This document shows positions 20,271-29,640 of a stretch of 53,740 nucleotides of DNA, piece by piece. How positions within the stretch are numbered: the first letter of the stretch is position 1; each line of letters begins with the position of its first letter. Origin of the DNA: Chitinophagaceae bacterium (GTDB taxonomy: Bacteria > Bacteroidota > Bacteroidia > Chitinophagales > Chitinophagaceae). The notes beneath the pieces were generated by a model. The model did no database searches and was not told the DNA's origin. It saw only the letters and a list, made by a program, of their open reading frames with translations. The translations under genes and the position numbers were made by a program. The stretch covers positions 1 through 53,740 of the forward strand of contig JADLCD010000151.1 in the NCBI GenBank assembly GCA_020847395.1, in the 5' to 3' direction.

Positions 20271-20293
20271 CAAAAATAACATTACTATATTTG
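20271..20293. promoter_or_regulatory. Divergent -7 boxes for maeB and the CLC gene
   Basis: The minus strand has TATTTTTG at 20278-20271, about 41 bases before maeB. The plus strand has TATATTTG at 20286-20293, 24 bases before the CLC gene ATG at 20317. Both match TAnnTTTG; the two start points lie back to back. The plus-strand box covers the GTG that would otherwise be an earlier start for the CLC gene. Confidence 0.5.
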
Positions 20294-20316
20294 TGACTTT
20301 TATTTTTGAGAGGAGA

Positions 20317-22101
20317 ATGAACCGGTTGATAAAAAAAATATACCAATACTTTTCGCATTTGCTTCGCATAAGGCTGAGCAGGGTGCAATATATGATGGTA
20401 GTTTCAGTAATTGTGGGGTTTGTATCAGGGTTAGCCGCGGTATTGCTTAAAACGCTGGTGCATTATGTGCAACACTGGATTGCAATTATTCCCGTTTCCA
20501 GGTTTTCTTATTTATTATTTCCTGCCATCGGGTTAATACTAACTGTTTTTGTAATAAATCATTTTCTTGGCGGTGCGCTTGAAAAAGGAATTCCGATGGT
20601 GTTGAAAGCCATTGCCAGGAAATCTTCGTTTATTCCATTGCGTCATACATATGCACATATCATTACAAGTTCATTAACGGTAGGCATGGGTGGCTCGGTT
20701 GGGTTAGAGGCGCCTATTGTTGCAACAGGTTCGGCAGTGGGTTCTAATATTGCCAGGATACACGAACTGAACTACCGGGAAAGAACTTTACTTATAGCCT
20801 GTGGCGCCGCGGCAGGTATTGCCGCTGTATTTAATGCGCCGATAGCGGGAGTAATATTCGCCATTGAAGTATTGCTTACCGATGCTTTAGTTGTCAGCTA
20901 TTTTATTCCCTTAATTACCGCTACTGTAACCGGCATATTATGCTCAAAGATTATTTTGAACGAATCTATCCTTTTCAATTTTACGCTTAAACAAAACTTT
21001 AATTATCATAATACGCCATTTTATATTTTATTAGGTGTACTGGCAGGGTTTGTTTCACTTTATTACGCAAGAGTGTATAAAAAAACGGAAGTGTATATTC
21101 ATCACCGTAAGATGAACGCTTATGCAAAGGCACTTTTAGCAGGATTGGTTTTAATGGGGATCTATTTTTTATTTCCACCTTTATTTGGCGAGGGCTATGA
21201 AAACGTAAAATTGATTGCCAACGACAGTATGGATAGCGTGAGTGATAATACAACCGTGCTTTCTTACCTGCAGAAAGATTGGGGTATAATATTGTTTACC
21301 GGGTTGATAGTGCTTTTAAAACCGCTTGCTGCAGGCATTACCAATGGCGGTGGTGGTAACGGTGGCAATTTTGCTCCTTCGTTATTTGTAGGCTCATATC
21401 TTGGTTTCTTCTTTTCAAAATTGTGTAATGTTACCGGCTGGGTAAAATTGCCGGAAGGTAATTTTTCATTAGTGGGTATGGCAGGCGTATTAAGCGGTAT
21501 TATGTACTGCCCGCTTACTGGTATATTTTTAATAGCGGAAATTACTAATGGGTATGAGTTGTTTATCCCATTGATGATTGTTTCGTCTATTGCTTTTTTT
21601 ATTGTGAAGCAATACGAGCGCTATTCAATGGACACAAAAAAGCTGGCAGAAGAAGGACAAATATTCACGCATCAAAAGGAAAAGAATATTCTTACCACCA
21701 TCAGCCTGCAGGATATGCTGCAGGATAATTATGATACGATAATGCTGGATAAAAAACTCGGCGACCTGGTTGACCTTATTAAACGCAGTGAAAAAAATAT
21801 TTATGCTGTTGTTGATAAAAATGAAAAGTTCACCGGCATCATAGAGTTGAATGACATAAAGCAAAAGCTTTTTGAACCGCAACTTTTCGACAGCGTATCT
21901 GTAAAACATTTAATGAAAAAACCTCCGGCGGTTTTATATGAAGATGAGAATATGCTTTCTGTAATGAATAAATTTGATATAAGTCATAGCTGGTATCTTC
22001 CCGTGCTTACTAAAGAAAAAGAATTCGTTGGCTTTATTTCAAAAACCAAAGTGTTTAATAAATACAGGGAGATATTGGGTGAGCAGGGAGATTTGTATTG
22101 A
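20317..22101 (+). CDS. CLC-family chloride channel/transporter with CBS domains
   Basis: Membrane protein of about 594 residues. The CLC pore motifs are visible: EKGIP, GGSVGLEAP with the gating Glu, and GGNGGNFAPS. About ten to twelve helices are followed from roughly residue 445 by a cytoplasmic pair of CBS domains (DKKLGDLVDLIKRSEKNI; VKHLMKKPPAVLYEDENM). It moves chloride, possibly in exchange for protons. Start chosen at ATG 20317 because the earlier GTG (20293) overlaps the -7 box. Its last ~30 codons and downstream bases recur as a direct repeat at 24671-24753. Confidence 0.92.
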   Translation: MNRLIKKIYQYFSHLLRIRLSRVQYMMVVSVIVGFVSGLAAVLLKTLVHYVQHWIAIIPVSRFSYLLFPAIGLILTVFVINHFLGGALEKGIPMVLKAIARKSSFIPLRHTYAHIITSSLTVGMGGSVGLEAPIVATGSAVGSNIARIHELNYRERTLLIACGAAAGIAAVFNAPIAGVIFAIEVLLTDALVVSYFIPLITATVTGILCSKIILNESILFNFTLKQNFNYHNTPFYILLGVLAGFVSLYYARVYKKTEVYIHHRKMNAYAKALLAGLVLMGIYFLFPPLFGEGYENVKLIANDSMDSVSDNTTVLSYLQKDWGIILFTGLIVLLKPLAAGITNGGGGNGGNFAPSLFVGSYLGFFFSKLCNVTGWVKLPEGNFSLVGMAGVLSGIMYCPLTGIFLIAEITNGYELFIPLMIVSSIAFFIVKQYERYSMDTKKLAEEGQIFTHQKEKNILTTISLQDMLQDNYDTIMLDKKLGDLVDLIKRSEKNIYAVVDKNEKFTGIIELNDIKQKLFEPQLFDSVSVKHLMKKPPAVLYEDENMLSVMNKFDISHSWYLPVLTKEKEFVGFISKTKVFNKYREILGEQGDLY

Positions 22102-22110
22102 GGGAAGAAG
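22009..22110 (+). repeat. Direct repeat, copy 1 (3' end of CLC gene)
   Basis: This 102-base stretch covering the last CLC codons recurs at 24671-24753 with one substitution and one 19-base deletion. The deletion endpoints are two CAGGGAGAT copies (22065-22073 and 22084-22092), so copy 2 lost one of them by slippage or recombination. Confidence 0.9.
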
Positions 22111-22244
22111 AAGTGGTAAGGAGTACCTTTACTTTATTAAAATATAATACAGTATCCGGCCTTTGAAAAGGAAGATTAGAATTGGATGAATAAGATAATA
22201 AGGTTGTACTCCTGCAAAATTTTGCGCATCTCTCAAAAAATAGA

Positions 22245-24530
22245 TTATTTGGCTTTATCGTTCTTGATCAAATAAATTGCTTTATCCATTAACTCGTCTT
22301 TTCCTTCCCTAATTCCTTTGATAGTTGGATAACAAAACACATCAATTTTTACCCCTGCTCCTTGAGTTTCTTCACCGTCCGGATAATACACGCCTAAACC
22401 TGAAATGAAAGTTTGTAACCCTCCGGGCAGCATTATTTGAGAAACATTGCCATCAGCGCCTGCGGATTTACTTCCCAATACAACCGCATTGGGAATCGTA
22501 CTAAGAGCCATTACTGTATACTCTGACTGGCTTATGGTAGAAGCATTTACAAGGAAAATAACTTTCCCTTTATAGGTTGCATGTAAATCTTTACTAAAAC
22601 CTTCTGAATAAAAAGAACTATTTGTTGCCTGTTGTCCTCCATTAGCTATTGGGGCTCCATTTAAGACTGCACCAGGAATCTGTATACTGGGTAATGCAAA
22701 TCTGACAAAATTTGAAGACTCAGACTTCAGCCAACTTCCATAAACAAAAGGCATAAATGTAGAAGGATAACACCTGAAATCAAAAATCAATCCTTTTGTA
22801 TCTTTAAATAACACTCGTACAGAATCAATGTCTTTCTCTTTTAAAAGTGCGGGATAGATATAACCAATATTATCATCGATTTTTTCGAAGCCCTTCGTTA
22901 TATTCATATTTCTGCTATCAATAATAATATTAGCAGAACTAAATGGAATATTTTCTATCAAGATTTCGTGAATTTTTTTTCTATCTTCCACTTTCAGCGT
23001 AATGAATTTTTTGCTGCTCCGTAATAAAAATCCGTTAGAAGAAGCCATACTTGCTAATTGGTACTCAAAATTAGACCCGGGCGTATACTTTATATATCTC
23101 TTAATGAGCGTGTCAATATCTACACCATCTATGGCTTTAATAATATCTCCTGGTTTTAAATTGTTCCGTACTTTCTCTGAACTATCATAAAATCCGGTAA
23201 CAACTAATCTATCTTCAATAAACTTTGCCTGAAATGGTGTAATCTGTAATCCTTTAATTGAATCAAGTGTATTCAAATTATCTTTCATGAAAGCATGTCC
23301 ATCCTTAATTCTTGACGCAAGCTCTAAGCAGGTAAGGATATATTGCTGTCTGTTACTTGCGGCTATAAATTTTGGAATAAACTCTGGTAGTATCTTTTCC
23401 CAATTATCTACCAAATGTCTATAGGGATAAAAATATTGTATCATATTCCAATATCGGAACAAGGCTAGTATTCTAACGCCGGCATCTGGATGATAATTGT
23501 TTATAAACCTATTTTCGTTTTTGAATATCGGGTTTCCAATATTAGGAGTGATTCCCACATAATGCTGATCGTTATAACACCCTTTATATGCATCAAGAAT
23601 AGCGAGTAGTTTATTTTCTATTGATTTAGGCAAATGATGATTAAAAATATAACCATACAAAGGTTTGAACTTTATATCAAGCGTAGTTATATCAGGGGCA
23701 TCATTACATTGTTTCACAGGAGGTAAAGAATCGATCCATGCCTCAATAGCGTTATTAAAATTATCAACTGAATTATCCGATGCTGTTTTCGAAATTGCTT
23801 TGAATAATTCTTCATCCCAATCATAATTGCCTTGTATAACAGTAGGATGATGATATTTTAGAAATCCCCAAATCATTGCCAGGTCTGTTAAAAAGCCAAT
23901 TCTTTCTTTTGTGAAATGAATTTCGTTTATGCCTGAACCTTTATAATCAATAGATGAGGAATCTGTCTTTTTTAATTCAGCTTTCTGTATTTGGATATCA
24001 TCGACATACAGTTTAAGATTATCAACCCATACCGATCCACTACCAACTAATAGTGCTCCAAAGAAAATTCTTGCTGCTTTTAATTCGTCAAATTGCACCT
24101 CAACATTATAATTATTCCAACCATGAAAGCCAACAACGCCCTTATTATACATGTTGTCAAAAGCAAGTATGTCTCCGTTTTTATCTTCCACTCTTATCCA
24201 TAAACCGGCAAAGCCATTTTTTACATCTTCAGTTCGCAGATATCCTTTTAGCTTTAATGTTTTACCTTTTAGTGGAGCGTTGATTGTTTTTGTGCAAGTA
24301 GAAAAATCCGGGGACTCTGATGACCTATATAATCTTAATGAATATTTACCCTCGACAGAGAAAAAAGAATCAATTTTTATTTCTCCATGCAAATTCCAAC
24401 CAATCGGATATTGGTTAGTATTTACTTTTTCAAAACCTAAATTAAAAGTATCATCTTTTTGCCTGCAATTACTAAATAAAATAATAATCCCCAAAGACAA
24501 GTCTACCAAAATATTTTTCAATCTTGTCAT
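22245..24530 (-). CDS. S41-family peptidase-like lipoprotein
   Basis: Protein of about 761 residues from the ATG at 24530, which gives a signal sequence ending at a Cys (IIILFSNCRQKDD) typical of a lipoprotein; an ATG at 24584 would add 18 residues. After it comes a ~170-residue beta-rich domain (KLKGYLRTEDVKNGFAGLW) resembling carbohydrate-binding-like modules of Bacteroidota proteases. A PDZ-like part follows (LKPGDIIKAIDGVDI), then the tail-specific protease domain with candidate nucleophile Ser in STISQSEYTVMAL and GSKSAGADGN. Likely a surface or periplasmic protease. The gene is AT-rich and lies inside a direct-repeat bracket, suggesting insertion. Confidence 0.8.
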   Translation of the reverse strand: MTRLKNILVDLSLGIIILFSNCRQKDDTFNLGFEKVNTNQYPIGWNLHGEIKIDSFFSVEGKYSLRLYRSSESPDFSTCTKTINAPLKGKTLKLKGYLRTEDVKNGFAGLWIRVEDKNGDILAFDNMYNKGVVGFHGWNNYNVEVQFDELKAARIFFGALLVGSGSVWVDNLKLYVDDIQIQKAELKKTDSSSIDYKGSGINEIHFTKERIGFLTDLAMIWGFLKYHHPTVIQGNYDWDEELFKAISKTASDNSVDNFNNAIEAWIDSLPPVKQCNDAPDITTLDIKFKPLYGYIFNHHLPKSIENKLLAILDAYKGCYNDQHYVGITPNIGNPIFKNENRFINNYHPDAGVRILALFRYWNMIQYFYPYRHLVDNWEKILPEFIPKFIAASNRQQYILTCLELASRIKDGHAFMKDNLNTLDSIKGLQITPFQAKFIEDRLVVTGFYDSSEKVRNNLKPGDIIKAIDGVDIDTLIKRYIKYTPGSNFEYQLASMASSNGFLLRSSKKFITLKVEDRKKIHEILIENIPFSSANIIIDSRNMNITKGFEKIDDNIGYIYPALLKEKDIDSVRVLFKDTKGLIFDFRCYPSTFMPFVYGSWLKSESSNFVRFALPSIQIPGAVLNGAPIANGGQQATNSSFYSEGFSKDLHATYKGKVIFLVNASTISQSEYTVMALSTIPNAVVLGSKSAGADGNVSQIMLPGGLQTFISGLGVYYPDGEETQGAGVKIDVFCYPTIKGIREGKDELMDKAIYLIKNDKAK

Positions 24531-24655
24531 GTATCTACCGAATTTTTGTATACTACTATTTAGGATGTATAGATTATTACTCAAAATTTTTAATAAAATT
24601 AGGGCTAATAACTTTATTAATATTGGAGCAAAAAACTAAGATCAAACTATTTAAA

Positions 24656-24766
24656 ATGCGCTCAGGAAAAACTAAAGAAAAAGAATTCGTTGGCTTTATT
24701 TCAAAAACTAAAGTGTTTAATAAATACAGGGAGATTTGTATTGAGGGAAGAAGTAAAACGAGCTGA
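24656..24766 (+). pseudogene. Duplicated fragment of the CLC gene 3' end
   Basis: The frame starting at ATG 24656 encodes TKEKEFVGFISKTKVFNKYR, identical to the carboxy end of the CLC protein, then runs out of frame relative to the original because of a 19-base deletion. The homologous part is 24671-24753. It is too short to be functional and marks the second copy of the direct repeat around the S41 gene. Confidence 0.85.
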
Positions 24767-24770
24767 AACC

Positions 24771-25268
24771 TTACAGCTTATCACTAATAGCCGCCTTTAA
24801 ATCAAAATCAATCAGGCAGGTTTCAGTTAACTTAAAGTGGAAGGGCGGAAAGATTTGTTTATACTTATTATCAGTCAACCCATAAACTTCCACAGAATTA
24901 TTATCAGGGTCTGCCATCAAATAATATTTTACCCCGCAAAATTCATAAAGACGGAACTTGGTATTCCTGTCTTTTAACCGGGTGGATTTTGAAAATACTT
25001 CTACAATTAAAGCCGGAGCTTTGGTGATATGCCCGTTTGGGTCTAAATCTCCGCAGACAATTTAAATCTCCGGACGTACAATATTTGTTTCATCTATTAT
25101 CCAATCCTGTTCAAATAAAACGCTACAATTACAGGATAATTTATTTTGCCGTACTGCAATATTGAAATAGGTATGTAAATCTCCACTCATTAATTGCTGC
25201 TTGTTAAATCGAGACGGACTCAAAGCAACCGGTGTGCCTTTTATCAGTTCCCAATCGCCCTCCCACAA
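24771..25268 (-). pseudogene. Uma2-family (PD-(D/E)XK nuclease-like) gene with in-frame stop
   Basis: One minus-strand frame reads the Uma2 fold: WEGDWELIKGTPVALSPS, then NIVRPEI, an in-frame TAA at 25062-25064, and then IVCGDLDPNG, KAPALIVEVFSKSTRLKDR and KFRLYEFCGVKYYLMADP. Reading through the stop gives about 165 residues. The active-site-like acids (Asp of CGDLD, Glu of VEVFS) lie after the stop. No ATG opens the frame; the only candidate is a TTG at 25268, and a stop lies some 20 codons upstream. One nonsense mutation plus a lost start suggests recent decay. Uma2 proteins are abundant and of uncertain function. Confidence 0.8.
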
Positions 25269-25399
25269 TTTCCAATGATTGATAGTTATGGAAAACTTCC
25301 CTTTCTGTGATTTTTTTAATGCGTCTGCGAATAATTAAGCGAGTTGTTGCTAAACAGTGGTTTTATAATACTTAATATTGAGCCGGCAGGACTATACTA

Positions 25400-25897
25400 A
25401 TGAAGGAAGATATTTTCATTTCTGTTGTAGATACGCATAAAGGCATATTGTATAAGATTGCCAACGCATATTGTAAAAGTATGGAAGACAGGGAGGATCT
25501 TATACAGGAAATGGTCTTTCAGTTATGGCGCTCATTTGAGAAATATAATGCAGCATACCAGTATTCAACATGGATATACAGGATCGCATTAAATGTAGCT
25601 ATTTCGTTTTACAGGAAAAGCAAGCCTTTGCCTTTTATCTTGCCTATGGAAGAAGAACATTTATTAAATATTCGGGAATCTGAACCTGCTATTGATAATA
25701 TTGATCAACTAAACCTGCTTAATATATTTATTGCATCACTTAAAGATTTAGATAAAGCGATTATACTGCTGTATCTCGAAGAAAAAAGTTATAAGGAAAT
25801 AGCTGAGATAATGGGCATTAGTGAAACAAATGTGGGAACAAAAATCGGGCGGATAAAACAATTACTTAAACAAAAATTTAATGCAAGTCATGAGTAG
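25400..25897 (+). CDS. ECF-type RNA polymerase sigma factor
   Basis: Protein of 165 residues with sigma region 2 (NAYCKSMEDREDLIQEMVFQLW, shown here in part, and TWIYRIALNVAISFYRK) and region 4 with helix-turn-helix (SYKEIAEIMGISETNVGTKIGR). It should direct RNA polymerase to a small regulon. Its stop codon overlaps the start of the next gene, a four-helix membrane protein, which is the position normally held by an anti-sigma factor. No FecR/TonB genes are next to it, unlike the sigma gene at 47252. Confidence 0.92.
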   Translation: MKEDIFISVVDTHKGILYKIANAYCKSMEDREDLIQEMVFQLWRSFEKYNAAYQYSTWIYRIALNVAISFYRKSKPLPFILPMEEEHLLNIRESEPAIDNIDQLNLLNIFIASLKDLDKAIILLYLEEKSYKEIAEIMGISETNVGTKIGRIKQLLKQKFNASHE

Positions 25898-26555
25898 CAG
25901 TATGGAGCATATAGATATCCTGGCATTATGGAAATCGCAAAATGCTAAATTAGATGAGACTATTAGTATTAATAAAAAGCTTTTAAAAGAAAGCCTTCAT
26001 AATAAAGCTAAGTCGGCACTTGGAGGTTTTAAAGCTACCCGTTGGGTGGGAATTATTTTTGGTGTGCTTTGGTGTGTAGCAATGAGTTTTATATTAATAG
26101 CGTCTTGGAAGTATACCAACTGGTTTTTTAAATCGGCGTTCATTATTCATATTACAGTTTCGCTTATAGCTGTAGGGCTGTATATATATCACCTGATATT
26201 GTTAAAAAATTTTGATAACAGCCAAACTGTGATAAGTGCACAGAGGGAATTAGTAGAACTGAAATTTTCCAATCTGCGAACATTGGGTATACTCTGGCTG
26301 CAACTCCCGGTGTTTAGCACATGGTATATGTCTAATGAGTGGATGCATAATGCTCCTTTTACTTTCTGGTTTATTCAGATGCCAATAGTGCTTGTTCAAC
26401 TTTTTATCGGTTTCTGGTTATACAGAAATCTGAACTATAAAAACCAGCAAAAAAAATGGTTTAAATGGTTTGTTAGTAAAGGAGAATTCGGTAAAATAAA
26501 TAAGGCGAATAGTTTTTTACTGGAAATAGATGAGCTTGATAAAAATAAGCAATAG
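25890..26555 (+). CDS. Four-helix membrane protein coupled to sigma factor, candidate anti-sigma
   Basis: Protein of about 221 residues. Residues 1-45 are cytosolic and charged (IDILALWKSQNAKLDE), followed by four hydrophobic helices and a basic carboxy tail (NYKNQQKKWFKWF). No known anti-sigma domain (ZAS, FecR) is visible. The start at 25890 overlaps the sigma stop codon (ATGAGTAG); starts at 25881 or 25902 are also possible. Tight overlap with the sigma gene suggests it holds the sigma factor at the membrane, as an inference from context. Similar pairs occur widely in Bacteroidota as hypothetical proteins. Confidence 0.7.
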   Translation: MSSSMEHIDILALWKSQNAKLDETISINKKLLKESLHNKAKSALGGFKATRWVGIIFGVLWCVAMSFILIASWKYTNWFFKSAFIIHITVSLIAVGLYIYHLILLKNFDNSQTVISAQRELVELKFSNLRTLGILWLQLPVFSTWYMSNEWMHNAPFTFWFIQMPIVLVQLFIGFWLYRNLNYKNQQKKWFKWFVSKGEFGKINKANSFLLEIDELDKNKQ

Positions 26556-26569
26556 CAATTGTGTAAAAT

Positions 26570-28135
26570 TTACACACTCTTCTGCTTATTTCTTCCCACC
26601 GCTTCCACATATTTCTCTCTCATCACCTCTTGTACCGGCACATTTTTAATTTTACTTTCTAACCAGGAGATGATATCGAGATACATGAAGGAGCGACTTT
26701 CCAGCGGGTTATCTTTATATTTTTCCAGTTTATCTTTTAACACAATAAAGGCGCTTTTTACCTGCTTTTTATCAAGGTGAAATGATTTTTTCAGAAAACG
26801 GAATATCTCTTCTTCCACTATACTCAGGTTTTGCATTTTTGCCATAAAGCGGTAAACGGATTTAATGAGGTATTCCAGCAGGTCGTAGTTACCTAATTCA
26901 TAATGGGCAATCAGGTGCAGCAATCTTGAGTAGCATTGCAGGTCGGTTCTTAAATCAACTTTCCAGTTAATGATACGGTTGAGATATTCAATAGCTTTTT
27001 CATTATCGCCACTGCCGAAATATAAGCAGGCAATTTTATAATAAAACACCAGTATGCGGTGGCGGTCCATTTTCAACCTGTACTCATCTATCTTTTCTTC
27101 AATTTGCGGCACAAGGGTCAAACCTTTTGAAAAACTTCCCTCCAAAAAATGTTTGTTGAGTTTTGAAGTATATAAATAGATAAAAGATTGCACGCGGTTA
27201 TTATCATTGCAGTTTGCCTGCTTCGATTGGTAAAAATGCTCAAATTTTTTCAGGTCGGTAGTAAACCTGTCATAATTCAATAACAAAAAATGCGCATTAA
27301 GCAGGTTGTGCATACCTTTTATATACAACTGCGTATCTACGCGTATCATTATCGGTTCCTGCTCAAATGCGTCCACCCATTTCTGGCAATAGCGGTAATA
27401 CATCAGCAAATCCTGCAGAATAAAACCATACCAGCAAGAGCTTTGATACATGTAATGCCTTTCGTAAAAACCTTTATACAGTTTGGCATTTTGCGGCATA
27501 TTGGTTTCAAAAAATGCTTTCACGGCCATGCGGTCTTTATCATCCCTGGCATGCCCCATATTAATATACCAGCCGTATAGTTGCAGTGAGAGGTTTGATA
27601 GTTTGCCAATCATCACAAGACGGTCATTCGCTTCATCAACTTCTTTTGCCAATACTTCCGCACGGTTTTCCATACTGCGGGTTATATAAAGCGCTTCAAT
27701 TTTTTTCTCAAATATTAATGCCTGAAGCGCGTAAGTAAGCTGGTTATGTTCGCGGGCAAATTCTTTTATGCGTTCCAGTGTTTTCAGGCTTTGCAGGTAT
27801 AAGCCCTTATCGTATAAAATGCGGGCATTATCCATATACTCATGAAGCTGCAATTGAATATTATTTTCATCACGCAAAACACGCAGGCTGGATAAAATTT
27901 GCCGGTATACATGCGATTTAAGGTTAGATAGCTGCTGCTTCTTTATATCCGGATTGCGTTTTAAAAGCGTTTCTTCATCATAATCTTCCAGCTTATCCAA
28001 CGCATCAAATAGCTGGATGGTTTTCATATCGGGCGATGAGGCATTCCGCTGTACAAAAAGCTTAAAATTTCGCTTTTCTGCTTTTTCCAGCGATTTTATC
28101 AATTGAAATAGTTCGTCTGTTGAACGTTTGGGCAT
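26570..28135 (-). CDS. Large helical-repeat (TPR-like) protein of unknown function
   Basis: Protein of about 521 residues, all-helical by eye, without signal peptide or membrane helices. The amino end (MPKRSTDELFQLIKSLEKAEKRNFKLF) resembles a conserved Bacteroidota hypothetical family. Later segments with alternating YxxxC/YxLxxYxxA spacing, such as FYYKIACLYFGSGDNEKAIEYL, look like TPR helices, so protein-protein interaction is likely. I chose ATG 28135 over 28144. It converges with the sigma/membrane pair (14-base gap) and is divergent from leuA. Confidence 0.75.
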   Translation of the reverse strand: MPKRSTDELFQLIKSLEKAEKRNFKLFVQRNASSPDMKTIQLFDALDKLEDYDEETLLKRNPDIKKQQLSNLKSHVYRQILSSLRVLRDENNIQLQLHEYMDNARILYDKGLYLQSLKTLERIKEFAREHNQLTYALQALIFEKKIEALYITRSMENRAEVLAKEVDEANDRLVMIGKLSNLSLQLYGWYINMGHARDDKDRMAVKAFFETNMPQNAKLYKGFYERHYMYQSSCWYGFILQDLLMYYRYCQKWVDAFEQEPIMIRVDTQLYIKGMHNLLNAHFLLLNYDRFTTDLKKFEHFYQSKQANCNDNNRVQSFIYLYTSKLNKHFLEGSFSKGLTLVPQIEEKIDEYRLKMDRHRILVFYYKIACLYFGSGDNEKAIEYLNRIINWKVDLRTDLQCYSRLLHLIAHYELGNYDLLEYLIKSVYRFMAKMQNLSIVEEEIFRFLKKSFHLDKKQVKSAFIVLKDKLEKYKDNPLESRSFMYLDIISWLESKIKNVPVQEVMREKYVEAVGRNKQKSV

Positions 28136-28225
28136 CGTAATCAAATTTCTGTAAAATCCGCTCCAGTAAAGGGTTTTATTGCGAATCAGGGCTTTTACCC
28201 AACGTAATATAAGGCTTAATTTGGT

Positions 28226-28255
28226 TTTGATGAGCCTTAATTACCGGTAAATTCG
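28226..28255 (+). promoter_or_regulatory. leuA promoter candidate
   Basis: TTTG at 28226-28229, an 18-base spacer and TAAATTCG at 28248-28255. The TTCG variant of the -7 box is the same as in the ilv leader promoter at 30814-30821. The leuA start is 87 bases downstream; the untranslated leader shows no branched-chain-rich peptide. Confidence 0.5.
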
Positions 28256-28341
28256 TAGCCTGATTGCAAATATCTGAATTATGAAGCCTGTAAAAGGTTA
28301 AATTCCTTAACATGGACTTTCTAAAGAAATAAAATCCAGCT

Positions 28342-29511
28342 ATGTCTAAGAATAAGATTTATATTTTTGATACAACACTTAGAGACGGTGAACAGGTGCC
28401 CGGTTGTAAATTAAATGCAAACGAAAAGATAGAACTGGCGCTTGCGCTTGAAAATCTTGGGGTGGATATTATTGAAGCAGGCTTTCCTGTTTCAAGTCCC
28501 GGCGATTTCGCGTCGGTAGAAAATATTTCAAAAGTTATTAAAAACGCAACCGTTTGCGGATTAACCCGTGCCATTAAAAAAGATATTGAAGTAGCGGCAG
28601 ACGCGTTAAAAAAAGCAAAGCGGCCACGCATTCATACAGGTATAGGTGTATCTGATCTTCACATAAAAACAAAATTCAATTCAACCCGCGAAGAAATATT
28701 AGTTCGTGCCGTTGAAGCCGTAAAGTTTGCACGCAATTTTGTGGATGATGTGGAATTTTATGGTGAAGATTCAGGAAGAGCTGATTTGGAATTTTTGGCG
28801 AGAGTGGTAGAAGCGGTGATAGCTGCCGGTGCAACAGTGGTTAATATTCCTGATACTACCGGTTATTGCCTGCCGCATCAATATGGTGAAAAGATTGGCT
28901 ATTTAATAAATAATGTACCGAACGTTGACAAGGCGATTCTTTCTTGCCATTGTCATAATGATCTGGGATTAGCCACGGCGAATTCTATTGCAGGTGTAAT
29001 GAATGGTGCAAGGCAAATAGAATGTACCATCAATGGTTTGGGAGAAAGAGCCGGTAACACATCGCTTGAAGAAGTGGTGATGATTATTAAGCAACACGAT
29101 TCATTAGGACTATATACTGATATTAAAGCTGAACAATTGAACCCGATGAGCCGCCTGGTAGCAGATACTATGCGCATGCCGGTTCAACCCAATAAAGCCA
29201 TTGTTGGCAGCAACGCATTTGCACATTCATCCGGAATTCACCAGGATGGGTTTTTAAAGAATGCGGAGAACTATGAGATTATTCGCCCCGAAGAAGTGGG
29301 CGCTGATAGTTCCAAGATTGTTTTAACAGCAAGAAGCGGGCGTTCCGCGCTTGCACACCGTTTTCAAAAGCTGGGTTTTGATTTCAATCGTAACGACATT
29401 GATGCTTTATACCAGGCTTTTTTAAAGGTTGCCGATGTGAAAAAAGAAGTGAGTGATGAAGATTTAAAAGCATTGGCCGCCAATAACCATCCGGAAGTAG
29501 CAATTGCATAA
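28342..29511 (+). CDS. leuA: 2-isopropylmalate synthase (short form)
   Basis: Catalytic TIM-barrel enzyme of 389 residues that condenses acetyl-CoA with 2-oxoisovalerate, the first committed step to leucine. It shows the start motif [28 protein letters not shown], the metal-binding [15 protein letters not shown] and [15 protein letters not shown]. It ends about 120 residues short of the full-length enzyme and lacks the carboxy-terminal leucine-binding regulatory domain, so feedback inhibition through that domain is not expected. Homocitrate or citramalate synthase activity is less likely given the leuB and ilv neighbours. Confidence 0.92.
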   Translation: MSKNKIYIFDTTLRDGEQVPGCKLNANEKIELALALENLGVDIIEAGFPVSSPGDFASVENISKVIKNATVCGLTRAIKKDIEVAADALKKAKRPRIHTGIGVSDLHIKTKFNSTREEILVRAVEAVKFARNFVDDVEFYGEDSGRADLEFLARVVEAVIAAGATVVNIPDTTGYCLPHQYGEKIGYLINNVPNVDKAILSCHCHNDLGLATANSIAGVMNGARQIECTINGLGERAGNTSLEEVVMIIKQHDSLGLYTDIKAEQLNPMSRLVADTMRMPVQPNKAIVGSNAFAHSSGIHQDGFLKNAENYEIIRPEEVGADSSKIVLTARSGRSALAHRFQKLGFDFNRNDIDALYQAFLKVADVKKEVSDEDLKALAANNHPEVAIA

Positions 29512-29514
29512 TAA

Positions 29515-29596
29515 GCAGATGTTTTCTCATGATGCGTTAAGCACTCTGATTGGCGTGGCGCTTCGGCGTCACGCTTCATTTAAAAAAAACATCTGC
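29515..29596 (+). promoter_or_regulatory. Folded spacer between leuA and leuB
   Basis: An outer 11-bp stem (GCAGATGTTTT at 29515-29525 with AAAACATCTGC at 29586-29596) encloses a hairpin GCGTGGCGC-TTCG-GCGTCACGC (29553-29574) with the very stable C(UUCG)G loop. There is no T-run, so it is not a simple terminator. It could be an mRNA-processing or stability element or the remnant of a small palindromic repeat. Confidence 0.6.
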
Positions 29597-29640
29597 GGTA
29601 AAAAGTTTGTCAACCTGAAAACATTTTGCCCTAATAATTT

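Noticed and set aside
28262-28341. Second leader peptide in front of leuA
   Set aside because: The only short frame there is a six-codon MKPVKG without leucine codons, and no terminator hairpin follows.
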